Assembly (NCBI GenBank): GCA_024362935.1
Contig: JANCRA010000014.1
Coordinates: forward strand, 5,971,001 to 6,035,000
Direction: 5' to 3'
From: Setophaga petechia
Lineage: Eukaryota > Chordata > Aves > Passeriformes > Parulidae
DNA: 64,000 nucleotides
The notes beneath the pieces were generated by a model. It made no database searches. It saw only the letters and a program-made list of their open reading frames with translations, and was not told where the DNA came from. Below, in pieces: positions 63,466-64,000 of the stretch (its first letter is position 1; every line of letters begins with the position of its first letter). The translations under genes were made by a program, and so were the position numbers.

Positions 63466-64000
63466 GGCTTCTTACTATAAAATTCACTCGATGTTATAGC
63501 TGCAATCTAAAAGCAATCATGTTCATCTCACCGTTTTAACTGGTTAACTAGAAATATTTAACATGTTAAAAAATGTGAATGGAAGCCCAGTGGGCGAAGC
63601 CCCAGCAGTCTGTATTTATCTGCACTGAACTCAGAGAAGAAGAGGAATATTGCTTTGTGGTTTTCTGCCAGCAAATTATCTAACTAGATCTTTTTGCCAA
63701 ATATTTAGAAAATAAAATCCTTTATGAACACATAGTATGTAAAAGGCAACCTGTACAATGCATGGATCAGAGGTGCTTTCTAAGATCCAAATTCAAAGCT
63801 GCTGTGCATATTCACAGCTCTCTCACAAACACACAGAGCACATGAAACAACCCTTGTACTAAAGAGCTGGCCACAAGGAATCTTGCCTTCATGAAAACAA
63901 AAACTATTTTAAAATATGTGGCTAACTCTCAATTAAATCTTCACACCTGCAGATCCCTGCTTCCAAAACTTTATTTTTGTAGTGTGCAGCTGTGAGAAAA

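Larger units (their letters stand above)
28603..64000 (-). other. WWOX: 3' part of the last WWOX intron
   Basis: About 35.4 kb of intron lies upstream (in gene sense) of the terminal exon and runs off the right edge. No second WWOX exon is recognisable, as expected: in mammals the intron before the last exon is hundreds of kilobases long and carries FRA16D. I found no other coding exon; every open frame here is short, unconserved in look, and usually overlapped by another on the opposite strand. The content is unique AT-rich DNA, candidate regulatory blocks, old SINE and CR1 relics and microsatellites, listed separately. Confidence 0.85.

Noticed and set aside
1..64000. CRISPR array, prophage, operon, tRNA/rRNA or defence system
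   Set aside because: No regularly spaced repeats, no dense coding, no recognisable RNA gene. Splice site, CR1 and SINE content show a vertebrate nuclear region.

Overview
This is vertebrate nuclear DNA, most likely from a bird. Four or five 5'-truncated CR1 retrotransposon tails carry the avian-type 3' end, interspersed repeats are otherwise sparse, and there are old CORE-SINE (MIR-like) and sauropsid-type relics. No bacterial, phage, organellar, CRISPR or rRNA/tRNA feature was recognised. I cannot fix the species or bird order from sequence alone.

The one protein-coding element I can support is on the minus strand at 28414-28602. It is the terminal coding exon of WWOX (WW domain-containing oxidoreductase): 62 codons, phase 0, preceded by a good splice acceptor and ended by TAG. 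Its length and residues match the last exon of mammalian WWOX (residues 353-414). This fixes the geography. Positions 28603-64000 are the 3' part of the very long last WWOX intron, the counterpart of the human intron holding fragile site FRA16D. Positions below about 27.75 kb lie downstream of the gene, in what is the gene-poor WWOX-MAF interval in other amniotes. That MAF lies beyond the left edge is inferred from known synteny, not seen here.

Left part (1 to about 27.75 kb): non-coding. It holds CR1 tails at 2.74-3.05 and 10.0-10.3 kb, MIR or sauropsid relics, and a striking CpG-rich island at 21.38-21.84 kb set in AT-rich, enhancer-like DNA (20.2-22.1 kb). The WWOX 3' UTR probably spans about 27.75-28.41 kb.

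Right part (28.6-64 kb): intronic. It holds a 45-bp direct duplication close to the splice site, a clear MIR-like SINE at 35.1-35.3 kb and another at 61.9-62.1 kb, CR1 remnants, AT-rich microsatellites, a two-copy tandem duplication at 50.3 kb, and several stretches whose composition suggests conserved regulatory elements. One of these contains an exact PBX-MEIS/PREP composite motif. All regulatory calls come from composition and motifs only; conservation could not be tested here. I found no evidence for a new multi-gene system; the most interesting objects are the isolated CpG island and the candidate regulatory blocks.
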